Source of the DNA: Candidatus Fermentithermobacillaceae bacterium DTU015
GTDB taxonomy: Bacteria > Bacillota > Sulfobacillia > Fermentithermobacillales > Fermentithermobacillaceae
Assembly (NCBI GenBank): GCA_001513185.1
Contig: LFST01000053.1
Span: forward strand, 2,733-48,965
Reading direction: 5' to 3'
DNA: 46,233 nucleotides
Shown here piece after piece: positions 38,697-46,233 of the stretch (the stretch's first letter is position 1; each line of letters begins with the position of its first letter). The notes under the pieces were generated by a model. That model was not told the DNA's origin. It saw only the letters and a program-made list of their open reading frames with translations, and searched no databases. A program made the translations under genes and the position numbers.

Positions 38697-40829
38697 CTAC
38701 TCATCGGGCCTAAGGAGCCTCATTCCGTTGGCGATTACCAGGAGTATGCTTGCTTCGTGGACCAACATCCCGCTGCTTAAGAAAATTACCCGGCCAATTA
38801 CCCCTGCCAGCAGCAAAACTACCACCGCTACGGCGAATACCACGTTTTGCCTGACGATTTTCAAGATATCCCCGCTAAGCCTGATGGAATACGGCACCCT
38901 TTCCAGCCGGTCAGCCATGAGCGCAATATCTGCCGTTTCTATGGCTGCCTGGGTTCCCGATGCACCCATGGCGATGCTCACATCGGCCACTGCCAGGGCA
39001 GGGGCGTCGTTAACCCCGTCCCCAACCATTGCCACCACATGGCCCTGGGATTGGAGGCCCCTTATGGCTTGTACTTTTTGCTCCGGAAGGAGCCCGGCCT
39101 TGACCACATCTATCCCAAGTTGTGAGGCCACCCTGGCGGCCGAGCCAGGGTTATCCCCGGTTAACATCACTGTTTGCTTGACTCCTGCCTGCTTGAGGCT
39201 CTGGACCAGTCCCAAGGCTTCGGGGCGCACCGGATCCTCTATTGCAATCACTCCTAAAGGATTGCCACCCACTGCCACCAAAGCGATGGTCTGCCCCTGA
39301 GCTTCTAGTTGCTTGACAACCGTTTGTGCGTGTCCTGGCAACTGGATCCCCCGGGACTCAAGCAGTTTCCTGTTGCCCACGAGTATTTCCCCGTCATCCG
39401 ACTGGGCGGCCACGCCAAGTCCAGCTTCCAGCTGCCAATCCCATGCCTTGACGGGATACACCTTTTGCTCCTGGACATACGTGAGGATGGCATTTGCCAA
39501 ATGGTGCTCAGATCGCTGCTCGGCGGCGGCTGCGTAGGACAACACTCTGCTTGCCCCGTCCAGATAAATCGCAGTATGGCTCTCATCGCTCGCTTGGCTG
39601 CCACCTGCTCCATGGCCAAGAGTCCCGTCTTCAAAGGCAATGACTGACGAAACCCTGGGTTTTCCAAGGGTAAGGGTACCTGTCTTGTCGAAAGCCACAA
39701 CGTCTACACTGCTTATCCGCTCCAGACGTTCGCCTCCTTTGATGAGGATGCCCTTCCTGGCAGCTTTGCCCAGGCCTGCCACAACTGCCACAGGTGATGC
39801 CACTACCAGCGCCCCGGGGCATCCTATCACCAAGAAAGTAAGGGCGAGCTCGGGTTCCCTAGTGACGGCATACAAGACCACCGCTAGGGCTATCACCAGC
39901 GGGGTGTACCAACGGGCGAACCTGTCTAGAAGTTTCTGAACCTTTGGCTTTTGCTCCTGAGCTTCGGCAACGAGGTAGATGAGTTTGGAAAACGTAGTGT
40001 CAGGCCCAACCCGTTCAGCAACTACTTCCAGGTAGCCGCCCATGCTCACCGAGCCACCGAGCACGCTGTCACCCTCTCCTACTTCAACTGGAAGAGGTTC
40101 TCCTGTGAGCGCAGCTGTATCCAGCGACGCCCTCCCCGCAATCACCTTACCGTCAACGGGCACCCTGTCTCCCGGAAGCACCACGACAATGTCGCCCGCC
40201 TGCACCTGGACAGCCGGGATTATCACTATCTCCTCACTACCGTTAGCACCTACTCGCATTCCTAGGCGGCCTTTTTCAATGCCAGTCTCCACAGGCTCTT
40301 TTCCGCCATCAGTAGCACCTTGCAGGGCTTGAGAAGGCTCCTCTCCGGTGTGTTCCGGGGCACCGGCTTGGCCCGAGAATGTTTGTTTTGAGGCAACATC
40401 CGGCGCGGCCTTGGCTCTGGTAGTCTGCCGCTTCACCCGGGCAATCCTTGGGGCCATATCCACAAGGCTCTTTAGAGCTTCTCTAGTCCGGGCCAAAGTC
40501 AGGCTCTCCAGATATCCGCCGAAAACGTACAGGAAGGTAACGGCTGCTGCCTCCCATACTTCCCCTATCCACACAGCCCCCACTGCAGCGATGGTTACCA
40601 GCAAGGGTATGGAGAACTGGCCTGCTGCTAGCCTGGCCCACGCTTCTTTTGCCACCTGTGTGCCTGCCACCAAGGCGCCTGCTATCATAAGCCAGTAGTA
40701 AGCCGTAGCACCAGGCTGAGCCCAGGCCGAAATCCACGCAGAAAAAATGAGCGCTCCTGATACGGCTACGGTAACCAGCTGCTTGTTGCTTGACACCCAA
40801 AACTGAATCGTCTCAAGTCTGACGCTCAC
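38697..40829 (-). CDS. P1B-type heavy-metal ATPase (variant CPG motif)
   Basis: A 710-residue P-type ATPase without an N-terminal metal-binding domain. Visible motifs are TGE at ~242 ('LTGEPLPVEVGEGD'), the membrane metal site 'VIGCPGALVVASPVA' (CPG at 337-339 where most have CPC), 'DKTGTLT' at 381, 'RSEHHLANAI' at ~439 (HH for the usual HP), 'MLTGDNP' and 'GDGVNDAPAL'. Together these indicate a divergent Zn/Cd/Co- or Cu-type exporter. A ~70-residue low-complexity insert (131-200, rich in Ala, Gly, Glu, Lys) lies before the actuator domain. GTG start nine bases after AGGGG. A separate HMA chaperone gene upstream probably delivers the metal, and a Crp/Fnr gene precedes both. Confidence 0.9.
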   Translation of the reverse strand: MSVRLETIQFWVSSNKQLVTVAVSGALIFSAWISAWAQPGATAYYWLMIAGALVAGTQVAKEAWARLAAGQFSIPLLVTIAAVGAVWIGEVWEAAAVTFLYVFGGYLESLTLARTREALKSLVDMAPRIARVKRQTTRAKAAPDVASKQTFSGQAGAPEHTGEEPSQALQGATDGGKEPVETGIEKGRLGMRVGANGSEEIVIIPAVQVQAGDIVVVLPGDRVPVDGKVIAGRASLDTAALTGEPLPVEVGEGDSVLGGSVSMGGYLEVVAERVGPDTTFSKLIYLVAEAQEQKPKVQKLLDRFARWYTPLVIALAVVLYAVTREPELALTFLVIGCPGALVVASPVAVVAGLGKAARKGILIKGGERLERISSVDVVAFDKTGTLTLGKPRVSSVIAFEDGTLGHGAGGSQASDESHTAIYLDGASRVLSYAAAAEQRSEHHLANAILTYVQEQKVYPVKAWDWQLEAGLGVAAQSDDGEILVGNRKLLESRGIQLPGHAQTVVKQLEAQGQTIALVAVGGNPLGVIAIEDPVRPEALGLVQSLKQAGVKQTVMLTGDNPGSAARVASQLGIDVVKAGLLPEQKVQAIRGLQSQGHVVAMVGDGVNDAPALAVADVSIAMGASGTQAAIETADIALMADRLERVPYSIRLSGDILKIVRQNVVFAVAVVVLLLAGVIGRVIFLSSGMLVHEASILLVIANGMRLLRPDE

Positions 40830-40946
40830 ATTTGATCACCCCTCGGACCGGCACCATGCTGAAATAGCGGGCATGCATTGGTGCAGTTCCCAAAATCAAA
40901 GTCTAGAGGAACCGGCTCGTCACAAGTAAGAGCCGGACAACCCTTT

Positions 40947-41177
40947 TCATCCTTGTTTTCCGGGAAATATTCCCGTCACCTCAACTCCAAACCGGTTAAT
41001 TGCCTGCTTGATTCGCTCTTCCGATACTTTGCTCTCGTCGTACTCGATGTTGAGCACGCCGGAACCGAAACTGACCTTGGCCGACCCTATCCCGTCCATC
41101 CGGGCAAGCGCAGTTTCCACCTTCGATGCGCAAGTGGGGCAGTTGAGATTCCCAAGCATAATCATGAGTTTCTTCAT
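40947..41177 (-). CDS. HMA-domain metallochaperone
   Basis: A 76-residue heavy-metal-associated domain (beta-alpha-beta-beta-alpha-beta) with the metal site 'LNCPTCASKVETAL' (CxxC preceded by Asn where copper chaperones have Met) and 'GIGSAKVSFGSGVLNIEYDE'. It would carry a soft metal ion to the P-type ATPase encoded 117 bases downstream, which lacks its own HMA domain. The ATG follows GGGAGGGTG. The Asn-Cys-Pro-Thr-Cys loop leaves the metal (Cu, Zn, Cd) open. Confidence 0.9.
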   Translation of the reverse strand: MKKLMIMLGNLNCPTCASKVETALARMDGIGSAKVSFGSGVLNIEYDESKVSEERIKQAINRFGVEVTGIFPGKQG

Positions 41178-41304
41178 GAAACACCCTCCCTTGGAAGTTA
41201 GGTTGCGGGTAAATCAAACACCCTGCAATTATCATTTCACGGAAAGCCAGACGAAACATTGACGCAGGTCAAGGAATGGGGTTGGGTTAGCCGGTTCCGC
41301 CGGT

Positions 41305-41991
41305 CTACTGTTCCGCTATGGCCTGTAGTTTGAGAGGTCGAAGCACTATGAGGCTCCTGGGTCCTGTGAGTCTTATAAGTCCCTGATCCGCAAACGCATT
41401 TAACCTCCGGCTCAGAGTCTCTGGGGTAGTGCCTATCCTGGCGGCAATTTCCGCCCAAGCCAAGGGCACAGTAACTTCTATCCCTTCATCCGCAGGCTTG
41501 CCGCTTTGGGCCAGGGACATGATCTCTTTGGCCAGCCTCTGCCCCACATCTTTCAAGCCGAGGTCGGCGATGAGCGACTCCGCCCTGGAGAGCCTGCGGG
41601 CCAGAGCTTCCGCAAGTTTCAACGCCACATTTTGATTCCGGGCCATAAGTTCCAGAACCGAGTTCCTGTAGAGGAGGCACACATCTGCGTCTTCTGCGCA
41701 AACTAAGTCGCCTTCAAACACTGAATGGGTAAACAACGCAAGTTCGCCCAAGGATTCATGGGGGCCTACGGTCCTCACCACTTGCTCTCTCCCGCTGGAA
41801 CTGGTGTGGACCAGGTTGAGCCTGCCCCGGGCTACGATCATGAGGTATTCGACAGGATCTCCGGCCAGCGCGATTACCTGGCCTTTCCGGTACCTCTTAT
41901 GGTTCATGGACTGTCCAAGTTCGTACAGTTCTTCCCTGGACAGTGATTCAAAAATAGGTACACCGGCCGCACACATCCAGGTATTTTCCAC
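41305..41991 (-). CDS. Crp/Fnr-family transcriptional regulator
   Basis: 228 residues: an N-terminal cyclic-nucleotide-binding-type beta-barrel ('GQVIALAGDPVEYLMIVARG', 'VGPHESLGELALFTH'), a dimerisation helix, and a C-terminal winged helix with 'TVPLAWAEIAARIGTTPETL' and 'SRRLNAFADQGLIRL' (E..SR motif of Crp/Fnr DNA recognition). A few cysteines are present (C7, C98, C104), but not the four-Cys Fnr cluster pattern. It lies upstream of, and in the same direction as, the metallochaperone and ATPase genes, so redox- or metal-linked control of them is plausible. Its ribosome binding site is weak. Confidence 0.9.
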   Translation of the reverse strand: MENTWMCAAGVPIFESLSREELYELGQSMNHKRYRKGQVIALAGDPVEYLMIVARGRLNLVHTSSSGREQVVRTVGPHESLGELALFTHSVFEGDLVCAEDADVCLLYRNSVLELMARNQNVALKLAEALARRLSRAESLIADLGLKDVGQRLAKEIMSLAQSGKPADEGIEVTVPLAWAEIAARIGTTPETLSRRLNAFADQGLIRLTGPRSLIVLRPLKLQAIAEQ

Positions 41992-42176
41992 CAGTGCTCA
42001 TCCCCTAACCAAATCCGAACTTCCCTTATGGCCGTCTTGTCTATATTATACAAGTACGCGCTTATACCGGTACGCAAAATACCAAGGGCAGAGGCTGCGA
42101 TACCAGTACGGCTTTAGGTGCCAACACGGGTGTCCCAAGAGCCGGCTGCCGAGACCGGAAGGAGGACCTCAGCTCC

Positions 42177-43052
42177 TTGAAAACCGCTGTCGCCGGCAAA
42201 CTGTCATGGTTCGGAACACTGTTTGTAGCAGGCCTTATCGCCTATCTCTTGTACCTGGAAAACACGTGGCTTCAGGTCACGAGGTACCAAGTGGTATGCC
42301 CCGGCTTGCCCCAGGATTTCCAGGGGTTCAGGATTGCGCTTATATCAGACCTACACGGCAACTCTTTCGGAGACGGACAATCCTTGCTTGCGTCCGCCAT
42401 CAGGAAGTTTGAGCCTGATATGATTGCCATCGCAGGAGACTTACTGGATGAGAGGGAGTTTACCCTCGCTCCCGCCTTTTCGCTAATTCAGGCAATAAAG
42501 GACTTGGCTCCGGTCTATTATGTGTGCGGCAATCACGAAGTAGCTACCCGCAGGCTCGATATGATTCAAGCCCAATTGGAGGACTCGGGTGTCCATGTGC
42601 TGAGGAACCAGGCGGTTTCCATTGAGAAGGGTGAAAGCAGCATCACTATTGCAGGGCTTGATGACCCGCTGGCGCTGGATGCTCCGCCAGGCCTGCGGCG
42701 AGCGAAATTGCAGGAGGTTATTTCAAAAATCACGGCCGGCGATCCAGACGCGTTTACCATCCTGCTATCTCACAGGCCTGAGCTTGTAGACGTTTACGCG
42801 GCTGGCAACGTTGATCTTGTGCTGTCAGGCCACGCCCACGGAGGACTTATCAGGATACCGGGTATAGGCGGGCTTGTGGCACCGGGGCAAGGCTTGTTGC
42901 CCCGCTACACCGCAGGAGTCTACCGGGTCAATCACACTTGTATGGTAGTAGGCAGAGGGCTTGGAAACAGCGGAAGGTTTCAGCTACGGGTGTTTAACCG
43001 CCCTGAGCTGGTACTCATAACCCTGACCAACAGTGAACTTCAGCGGCCGTAA
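42177..43052 (+). CDS. Membrane-anchored metallophosphoesterase (YkuE/YaeI-like)
   Basis: A 291-residue calcineurin-type phosphoesterase with an N-terminal membrane helix ('WFGTLFVAGLIAYLLYL'). The metal ligands are in order: 'LISDLHGNSFG' (DxH), 'IAGDLLDE' (GD), 'VCGNHEVA' (GNHE), 'LLSHRPEL' (H) and 'LSGHAHGGLIR' (GHxH). Relatives (YkuE, YaeI, LpxH-like) hydrolyse phospholipid or undecaprenyl-linked phosphate at the membrane surface. The TTG at 42177 is 11 bases after GGAGG. It converges with spmB, and the two coding ends overlap by 13 bases. Confidence 0.9.
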   Translation: MKTAVAGKLSWFGTLFVAGLIAYLLYLENTWLQVTRYQVVCPGLPQDFQGFRIALISDLHGNSFGDGQSLLASAIRKFEPDMIAIAGDLLDEREFTLAPAFSLIQAIKDLAPVYYVCGNHEVATRRLDMIQAQLEDSGVHVLRNQAVSIEKGESSITIAGLDDPLALDAPPGLRRAKLQEVISKITAGDPDAFTILLSHRPELVDVYAAGNVDLVLSGHAHGGLIRIPGIGGLVAPGQGLLPRYTAGVYRVNHTCMVVGRGLGNSGRFQLRVFNRPELVLITLTNSELQRP

Positions 43053-43579
43053 ACCATGAGTCTCCAAATGATAAACCCTGTAAGGAACCCGCACAAGTCT
43101 CCGATGAGGCAAGCGGGTAATGCGTGTTTGGTTTTCCTTATGCCCACCGAGCCAAAGTAGATGGTCACCACGTAGAAGCTTGTGTCGGTTGCCCCTTGCA
43201 GGATGGATGCCAGCAGCCCGAGGGACGTGTCAGGCCCGTGGACCCTTAAGATTTCACCGGTGACTCCCAAAGAACCGCTGCCGCTTATTGGCCTGGTAAC
43301 GATTATCGGGAGCACTTCTGACGGGATCCCCAGAGGCTTGAGCAGGCGGCCCATGTACCTCGACACTAGGTCCAAGGCACCTGAACCCCTGAAACACGAG
43401 ATACCCACAAAGATCGCCACCAGGTACGGCAGGGTGTTGATGACCACCTGCAGCCCTTCCTCAGCTCCCTTTACAAACGTCTCGTAAACTGGAACGCCTT
43501 TGACCCAAGCGTAAAGCGGCACTCCGATAAGGATTATCGGAAAAACGTACATCCCTAGGTTTGCCAGGAAAAACATCAC
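43040..43579 (-). CDS. spmB: Spore maturation protein B
   Basis: A 179-residue membrane protein of the SpmB family (nucleoside-recognition-like 'Gate' domain): 'GVPLYAWVKGVPVYETFVKG', 'RPISGSGSLGVTGEILRVHG' and 'QGATDTSFYVVTIYFGSVGI'. SpmA and SpmB together are needed for spore core dehydration and full heat resistance. The GTG at 43579 has GGAGGAG six bases upstream. It follows spmA by ~137 bases in the same direction. Confidence 0.93.
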   Translation of the reverse strand: MMFFLANLGMYVFPIILIGVPLYAWVKGVPVYETFVKGAEEGLQVVINTLPYLVAIFVGISCFRGSGALDLVSRYMGRLLKPLGIPSEVLPIIVTRPISGSGSLGVTGEILRVHGPDTSLGLLASILQGATDTSFYVVTIYFGSVGIRKTKHALPACLIGDLCGFLTGFIIWRLMVYGR

Positions 43580-43716
43580 GGTTATCTCCTCCCCTTCTGC
43601 AAGCCCTTCGCCCGTTTATCTCTTTAGCCAGTTTGTGTGCTTAGCCGGTCAGGCTTGAGATAAGCCCGGCCAGGTGAACGTAAGCCTAAATGGCATCTTT
43701 AACGCCTCTACACCAT

Positions 43717-44298
43717 TCAGGGTTTGAATCCTGGACGTTTTGATAGCACACGATGGACTAATAGCCCTGCACAGGTAGATATGAACCCAGCTGCGGCAGT
43801 GGGCCCGGCTACTATGCCCGGATTTCTCGAGCCCAACGCCGCCCTGAGGGCAATGACCCCCGAGGGGAATATACAAAAACCTGCCGCGCTGATAACCACC
43901 AAGGTTATCATTGAATGGAGTCCTTTATACGTCTCACCGTGGATCTGCTTGATTTCAGCCATGGCTTTGAGCCCGAGGGGAGTCTGGGAGCTTAATCCAA
44001 GGATGTTAGATATTATCGTCGCAGATATGGCACCCATAATCTTGTCTTCATCTTTTACATACGGAAACAAGAGGCCAAGTACGGGCTTGCTTACCCTGGC
44101 CAGGGCATCTATCAGCCCTGATTCGTTGGCCAGCCGCTCAATCCCCACCCAAAGGCAGAATATCCCCGCCAGCCCGATTACCAGCTCAACAGCGTCATAT
44201 GCCCCTTCCAACACTGATGACATGAGGACGTCTACATTGCCGGCAAGCAACGCGACCACACATCCGGAAATGATTAGGACAAGCCATACGGCGTTCAT
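43717..44298 (-). CDS. spmA: Spore maturation protein A
   Basis: A 193-residue membrane protein matching SpmA: 'MNAVWLVLIISGCVVALLAG' at the start, 'LAGIFCLWVGIERLANESGL', 'SNILGLSSQTPLGLKAM' and 'ISAAGFCIFPSGVIALRA'. It pairs with SpmB. The ATG at 44298 has GGAGG seven bases upstream and gives the normal family length; the longer open frame upstream runs through the SASP terminator and is not used. Confidence 0.93.
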   Translation of the reverse strand: MNAVWLVLIISGCVVALLAGNVDVLMSSVLEGAYDAVELVIGLAGIFCLWVGIERLANESGLIDALARVSKPVLGLLFPYVKDEDKIMGAISATIISNILGLSSQTPLGLKAMAEIKQIHGETYKGLHSMITLVVISAAGFCIFPSGVIALRAALGSRNPGIVAGPTAAAGFISTCAGLLVHRVLSKRPGFKP

Positions 44299-44387
44299 AC
44301 CGCCACCTCCTCTCCCTAACCGCTTAAGCAGGTATCCGGTAGCTAAGATATGTGGAGTGCATCCTGTCAATGAGAAAAGGGGTATCA

Positions 44388-44410
44388 GGAGAAAACGGGC
44401 AAGGGCCCGT
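44388..44410 (-). terminator. Terminator of the SASP gene
   Basis: ACGGGC / GCCCGT stem (44395-44400 with 44405-44410), 4-nt loop, followed on the minus strand by TTTTC. It lies 37 bases past the SASP stop and before spmA. Confidence 0.75.
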
Positions 44411-44446
44411 CTCCGGAGCACGCAGATCTAGCCCCTGCCCGATATA

Positions 44447-44776
44447 CTACCGCAGGTGGTTTTGGGCCATGTGCCTTTCAGTAAACTCGATCATACTCTT
44501 GACCATCTGGCCTCCCAGCCGTCCTCCCAAGCGGCCACCGATCATGCCGCATTCTCTGGAGGTCATGTTAGCCCAGCCTACTGTCCTGAGTTTTTCGGCC
44601 AAGCCTAACTCCTCGGCTATTTCGTATTTCATGGAGTCCAGAGCGGCTCTGAGTTCTGCTTCACCCCCACCTTGGATAAGACCTAGTTCCTGGGCGACTT
44701 CGTACTTCAGCCGGTCTAGCACCCTGGTTGCATTCGGGTTAACCGGGCGCCGGGACTTCCGTCTTCCCAGAACCAT
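44447..44776 (-). CDS. Alpha/beta-type small acid-soluble spore protein with duplicated N-terminal helix
   Basis: A 109-residue DNA-binding spore protein. Alpha/beta SASPs saturate forespore DNA, protect it from UV and heat, and are cut by the GPR protease on germination. The family's first helix occurs twice, 'LDRLKYEVAQELGL' and 'LDSMKYEIAEELGL', ~30 residues apart. The C-terminal signature appears as 'MTSRECGMIGGRLGGRLG' and 'MVKSMIEFTERHM'. Normal members are 60-75 residues with one such helix, so this copy is extended by duplication and has two potential GPR cleavage sites (K-Y-E-V/I-A). The ATG follows AAGGGG very closely. It is followed by a terminator. Confidence 0.88.
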   Translation of the reverse strand: MVLGRRKSRRPVNPNATRVLDRLKYEVAQELGLIQGGGEAELRAALDSMKYEIAEELGLAEKLRTVGWANMTSRECGMIGGRLGGRLGGQMVKSMIEFTERHMAQNHLR

Positions 44777-44795
44777 CCCCCCTTCAGGCGGTAGT

Positions 44796-45731
44796 TCACA
44801 TAGTATTTCCCGAAGGGGTATTCTGTAAAATGGAAGTTATATTCTGCTTGTACGTAAGCACTTCTTCAAACAGGTCTCCCACGTGGGCCAGCCTAGAGGG
44901 AGCGCTCTTTATATCCCACGATTGGGGGCCAACTGAATCCAATTCATCCCATGAAACCGGAACCGAAACAGGCGCCCCGTCCAAGGCCCTCACGCTGTAT
45001 ACCGACAAAATAGTCTGTCCCCTGGCATTTTGGGGGTAATCGATGTAGACGTGGCCGTACCTCTGTTTTACCTTTCGCTCTAGAGTCACTTTTTCGGGGT
45101 ACGCCCGTTGGATCAGCTCAGCTCCAAATTGAACAAACGCCGCGGTTTGTTTGTATGTATAAACCGGTTCGACAGGCACGTAGATGTGAAGCCCTGTGCC
45201 ACCTGACACCTTGGGGAATCCTCGCAGTTTCCACTCATCCAGGAGCTCTTTCACAACTTTGGCTACCACCACTACATCTGCCCAGGTAGACCCTTGTGCC
45301 GGGTCTATGTCAAACACTGCAAAGTCGGGGGAATCCAGGGATGTATACCTGGAAAGCCACGGGTTTATCTCAATCGTCCCAAGGTTGGCAAGCCAAATCA
45401 AAGTTTCAATGTTGTCGCATAAGACAAAATTTATGTATGACTGCTTGTCTTTTGACCACACTGGAGCTATGCGTACCCAGTCCGGGATACCTTCGGGAGC
45501 ATCTTTTTGATAAAAGCCGGGCTTGCCAATGCCGTCAGGGAACCGCACCAAAGAAAGGGGCCTGTGTCTGAGATGGTGCAGCATCCACTTGCCTACAGCC
45601 GCGTAGTACTCGATCAAGTCCCCTTTTGTGAAGCCTTGCTGCGGCCATAAGACCTTCTCCAAATTGGACAAGCTAAGCTGCCTTCGACCTACCGCAACAT
45701 TTACCCGCTTGCTCCGGATTGTTGTTGACAC
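44796..45731 (-). CDS. LigD-type polymerase/primase domain protein, stand-alone
   Basis: A 311-residue archaeo-eukaryotic primase-fold polymerase as found in bacterial LigD. 'LSNLEKVLWPQQGFTKGDLI' begins the domain, 'DFAVFDIDPAQGS' holds the catalytic DxD, and 'FPKVSGGTGLHIYVPV' is the conserved SGxxGxHI segment. 'INPWLSR' and 'SVYSVRALDGAPVSVPVSW' complete it. In NHEJ it adds a few nucleotides, preferring ribonucleotides, to broken ends together with Ku and a ligase; neither is encoded here. It lies 20 bases upstream of the SASP gene, suggesting forespore expression. GTG start, AGGGGG 11 bases upstream. Confidence 0.93.
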   Translation of the reverse strand: MSTTIRSKRVNVAVGRRQLSLSNLEKVLWPQQGFTKGDLIEYYAAVGKWMLHHLRHRPLSLVRFPDGIGKPGFYQKDAPEGIPDWVRIAPVWSKDKQSYINFVLCDNIETLIWLANLGTIEINPWLSRYTSLDSPDFAVFDIDPAQGSTWADVVVVAKVVKELLDEWKLRGFPKVSGGTGLHIYVPVEPVYTYKQTAAFVQFGAELIQRAYPEKVTLERKVKQRYGHVYIDYPQNARGQTILSVYSVRALDGAPVSVPVSWDELDSVGPQSWDIKSAPSRLAHVGDLFEEVLTYKQNITSILQNTPSGNTM

Positions 45732-45981
45732 TGCTACATACGCCCCCTGAAAGCCAGTTAAGAACAGCTCACTTCGCCAATTTTGCGTAACGCCTTTTGA
45801 GTAGTTTTCCCTGATCCCGTAGTATGTTGTAGGCTCAACAGCTCCAAATACTACCCCAAATTGTTTACAAAATTTTCATTCTTGGCCTTGTGTTGAAGTT
45901 CGGGGACCCGGTAACTTTGCTGGTTATCCCTGTTGAGTAACACTGACTAGGACCACTATAGGCTCATTGCTTGGCCGACAG
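45732..45981. other. Intergenic region upstream of the LigD-type gene
   Basis: About 250 A/T-richer bases between the LigD-type gene and the terminator of the next gene. It should contain the LigD-SASP promoter; no convincing hexamer pair, ORF or repeat was seen. Confidence 0.4.
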
Positions 45982-46028
45982 AAAAAAGCAAAGCAAAACG
46001 AAACAGGGGCCGCCGAAGCAGCCCCTGT
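45982..46028 (-). terminator. Intrinsic terminator of the symporter-like gene
   Basis: ACAGGGGC / GCCCCTGT stem (46003-46010 with 46021-46028) with a 10-nt loop, followed on the minus strand by TTCGTTTTGCTTTGCTTTTTT. Confidence 0.88.
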
Positions 46029-46050
46029 CTGCTTCAATCTATTCGCTCAG

Positions 46051-46233
46051 TCACGTACTACCCAGGAATATACCTCTTCAGCACGCTCTTGTTCTTCTTT
46101 GGAGTCGGGGAATAACAAGCTGAAGATTACCGATACCACAATGTTTAGCGCCAATCCAAGCACTCCGCCATGCCAACCCCAGAGAGTCTTCATGCCTGAG
46201 AAGGTCATGCCACCTGCTAGCACCGCTCCAGAC
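46051..46233 (-). CDS. C-terminal end of a membrane transporter, probably sodium:solute symporter (cut by window edge)
   Basis: The last ~60 residues of a leftward gene ending with TGA at 46051-46053. They contain one membrane helix and a charged end: 'GWHGGVLGLALNIVVSVIFS' then 'LLFPDSKEEQERAEEVYSW'. A final helix with G-x-x-G-x-x-x-N and an acidic cytoplasmic tail is typical of the sodium:solute symporter family (PanF/ActP-like), but so short a piece does not prove it. A strong terminator follows. Confidence 0.6.

Noticed and set aside
44299-44421. Upstream extension of spmA
   Set aside because: It would start in the SASP terminator; the ATG at 44298 has GGAGG and yields the usual SpmA length.

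Overview
The window reads as a chromosomal segment of an endospore-forming Firmicute, most likely an anaerobic, possibly thermophilic, member of the Clostridia in the broad sense. The evidence is the sporulation genes (spoIVA, spoIIP, spmA/spmB, an alpha/beta-type small acid-soluble spore protein, and a YIEGIA membrane protein with its small partner) and an ispH-ribosomal protein S1 fusion, a lineage marker of Clostridia. Base composition is moderately GC-rich. Shine-Dalgarno sites are strong and TTG/GTG starts are frequent, so many starts below were moved to match a ribosome binding site. No rRNA, tRNA, CRISPR array or transposase gene was seen.

Layout. 0-8.1 kb: the end of an FtsX-type permease, a D-Ala-D-Ala ligase-like ATP-grasp enzyme, an unrecognised protein, a frameshifted HIT gene, a 0.6 kb array of degenerate 19-bp dyads, an FMN reductase, an HD hydrolase, an SDR epimerase and a DUF1232 protein. 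8.4-12.0 kb: a Sir2 deacylase, then a structured leader, a secreted peptide precursor with three Pro-rich repeats, and an HTH-TPR regulator; together these look like a peptide-pheromone module of RRNPP type. 12.2-28.2 kb: PatB-type lyase, then a long leftward block spoIVA-gpsA-plsY-(DUF512/der)-DUF3189-YIEGIA partner-YIEGIA-spoIIP-DUF1614 and ispH/S1-plsC-cmk-membrane protein, with mostly overlapping genes. 28.2-31.65 kb: a cobalamin riboswitch controlling a BtuFCD-like ABC importer. 31.9-34.05 kb: a small membrane protein, nicotinate phosphoribosyltransferase and a pseudouridine synthase. 34.1-38.7 kb: a compact operon of RidA, an FCD-domain regulator, an 82-residue protein, a B12-dependent aminomutase-like enzyme and a P-loop protein, with a promoter and dyad operator in front. 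38.7-42.0 kb: P-type metal ATPase, HMA metallochaperone, Crp/Fnr regulator. 42.2-46.2 kb: metallophosphoesterase, spmB, spmA, SASP, a stand-alone LigD polymerase domain, and the end of a sodium:solute symporter-like gene.

Together: B12 import (riboswitch plus btuFCD) could supply the B12-dependent mutase encoded 4 kb away, whose reactive amine/imine products could be detoxified by the RidA of the same operon. The spore genes and LigD polymerase fit a forespore DNA-protection theme. Three items merit most attention: the putative peptide/TPR signalling pair at 9.4-12.0 kb; the helically phased dyad array at 3.35-3.98 kb, with spacing 32-32-41 repeated five times; and the novel-looking B12 mutase operon at 34.1-38.7 kb. 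Two possible single-site indels (HIT gene; DUF512/der junction) should be checked against reads before being interpreted biologically.
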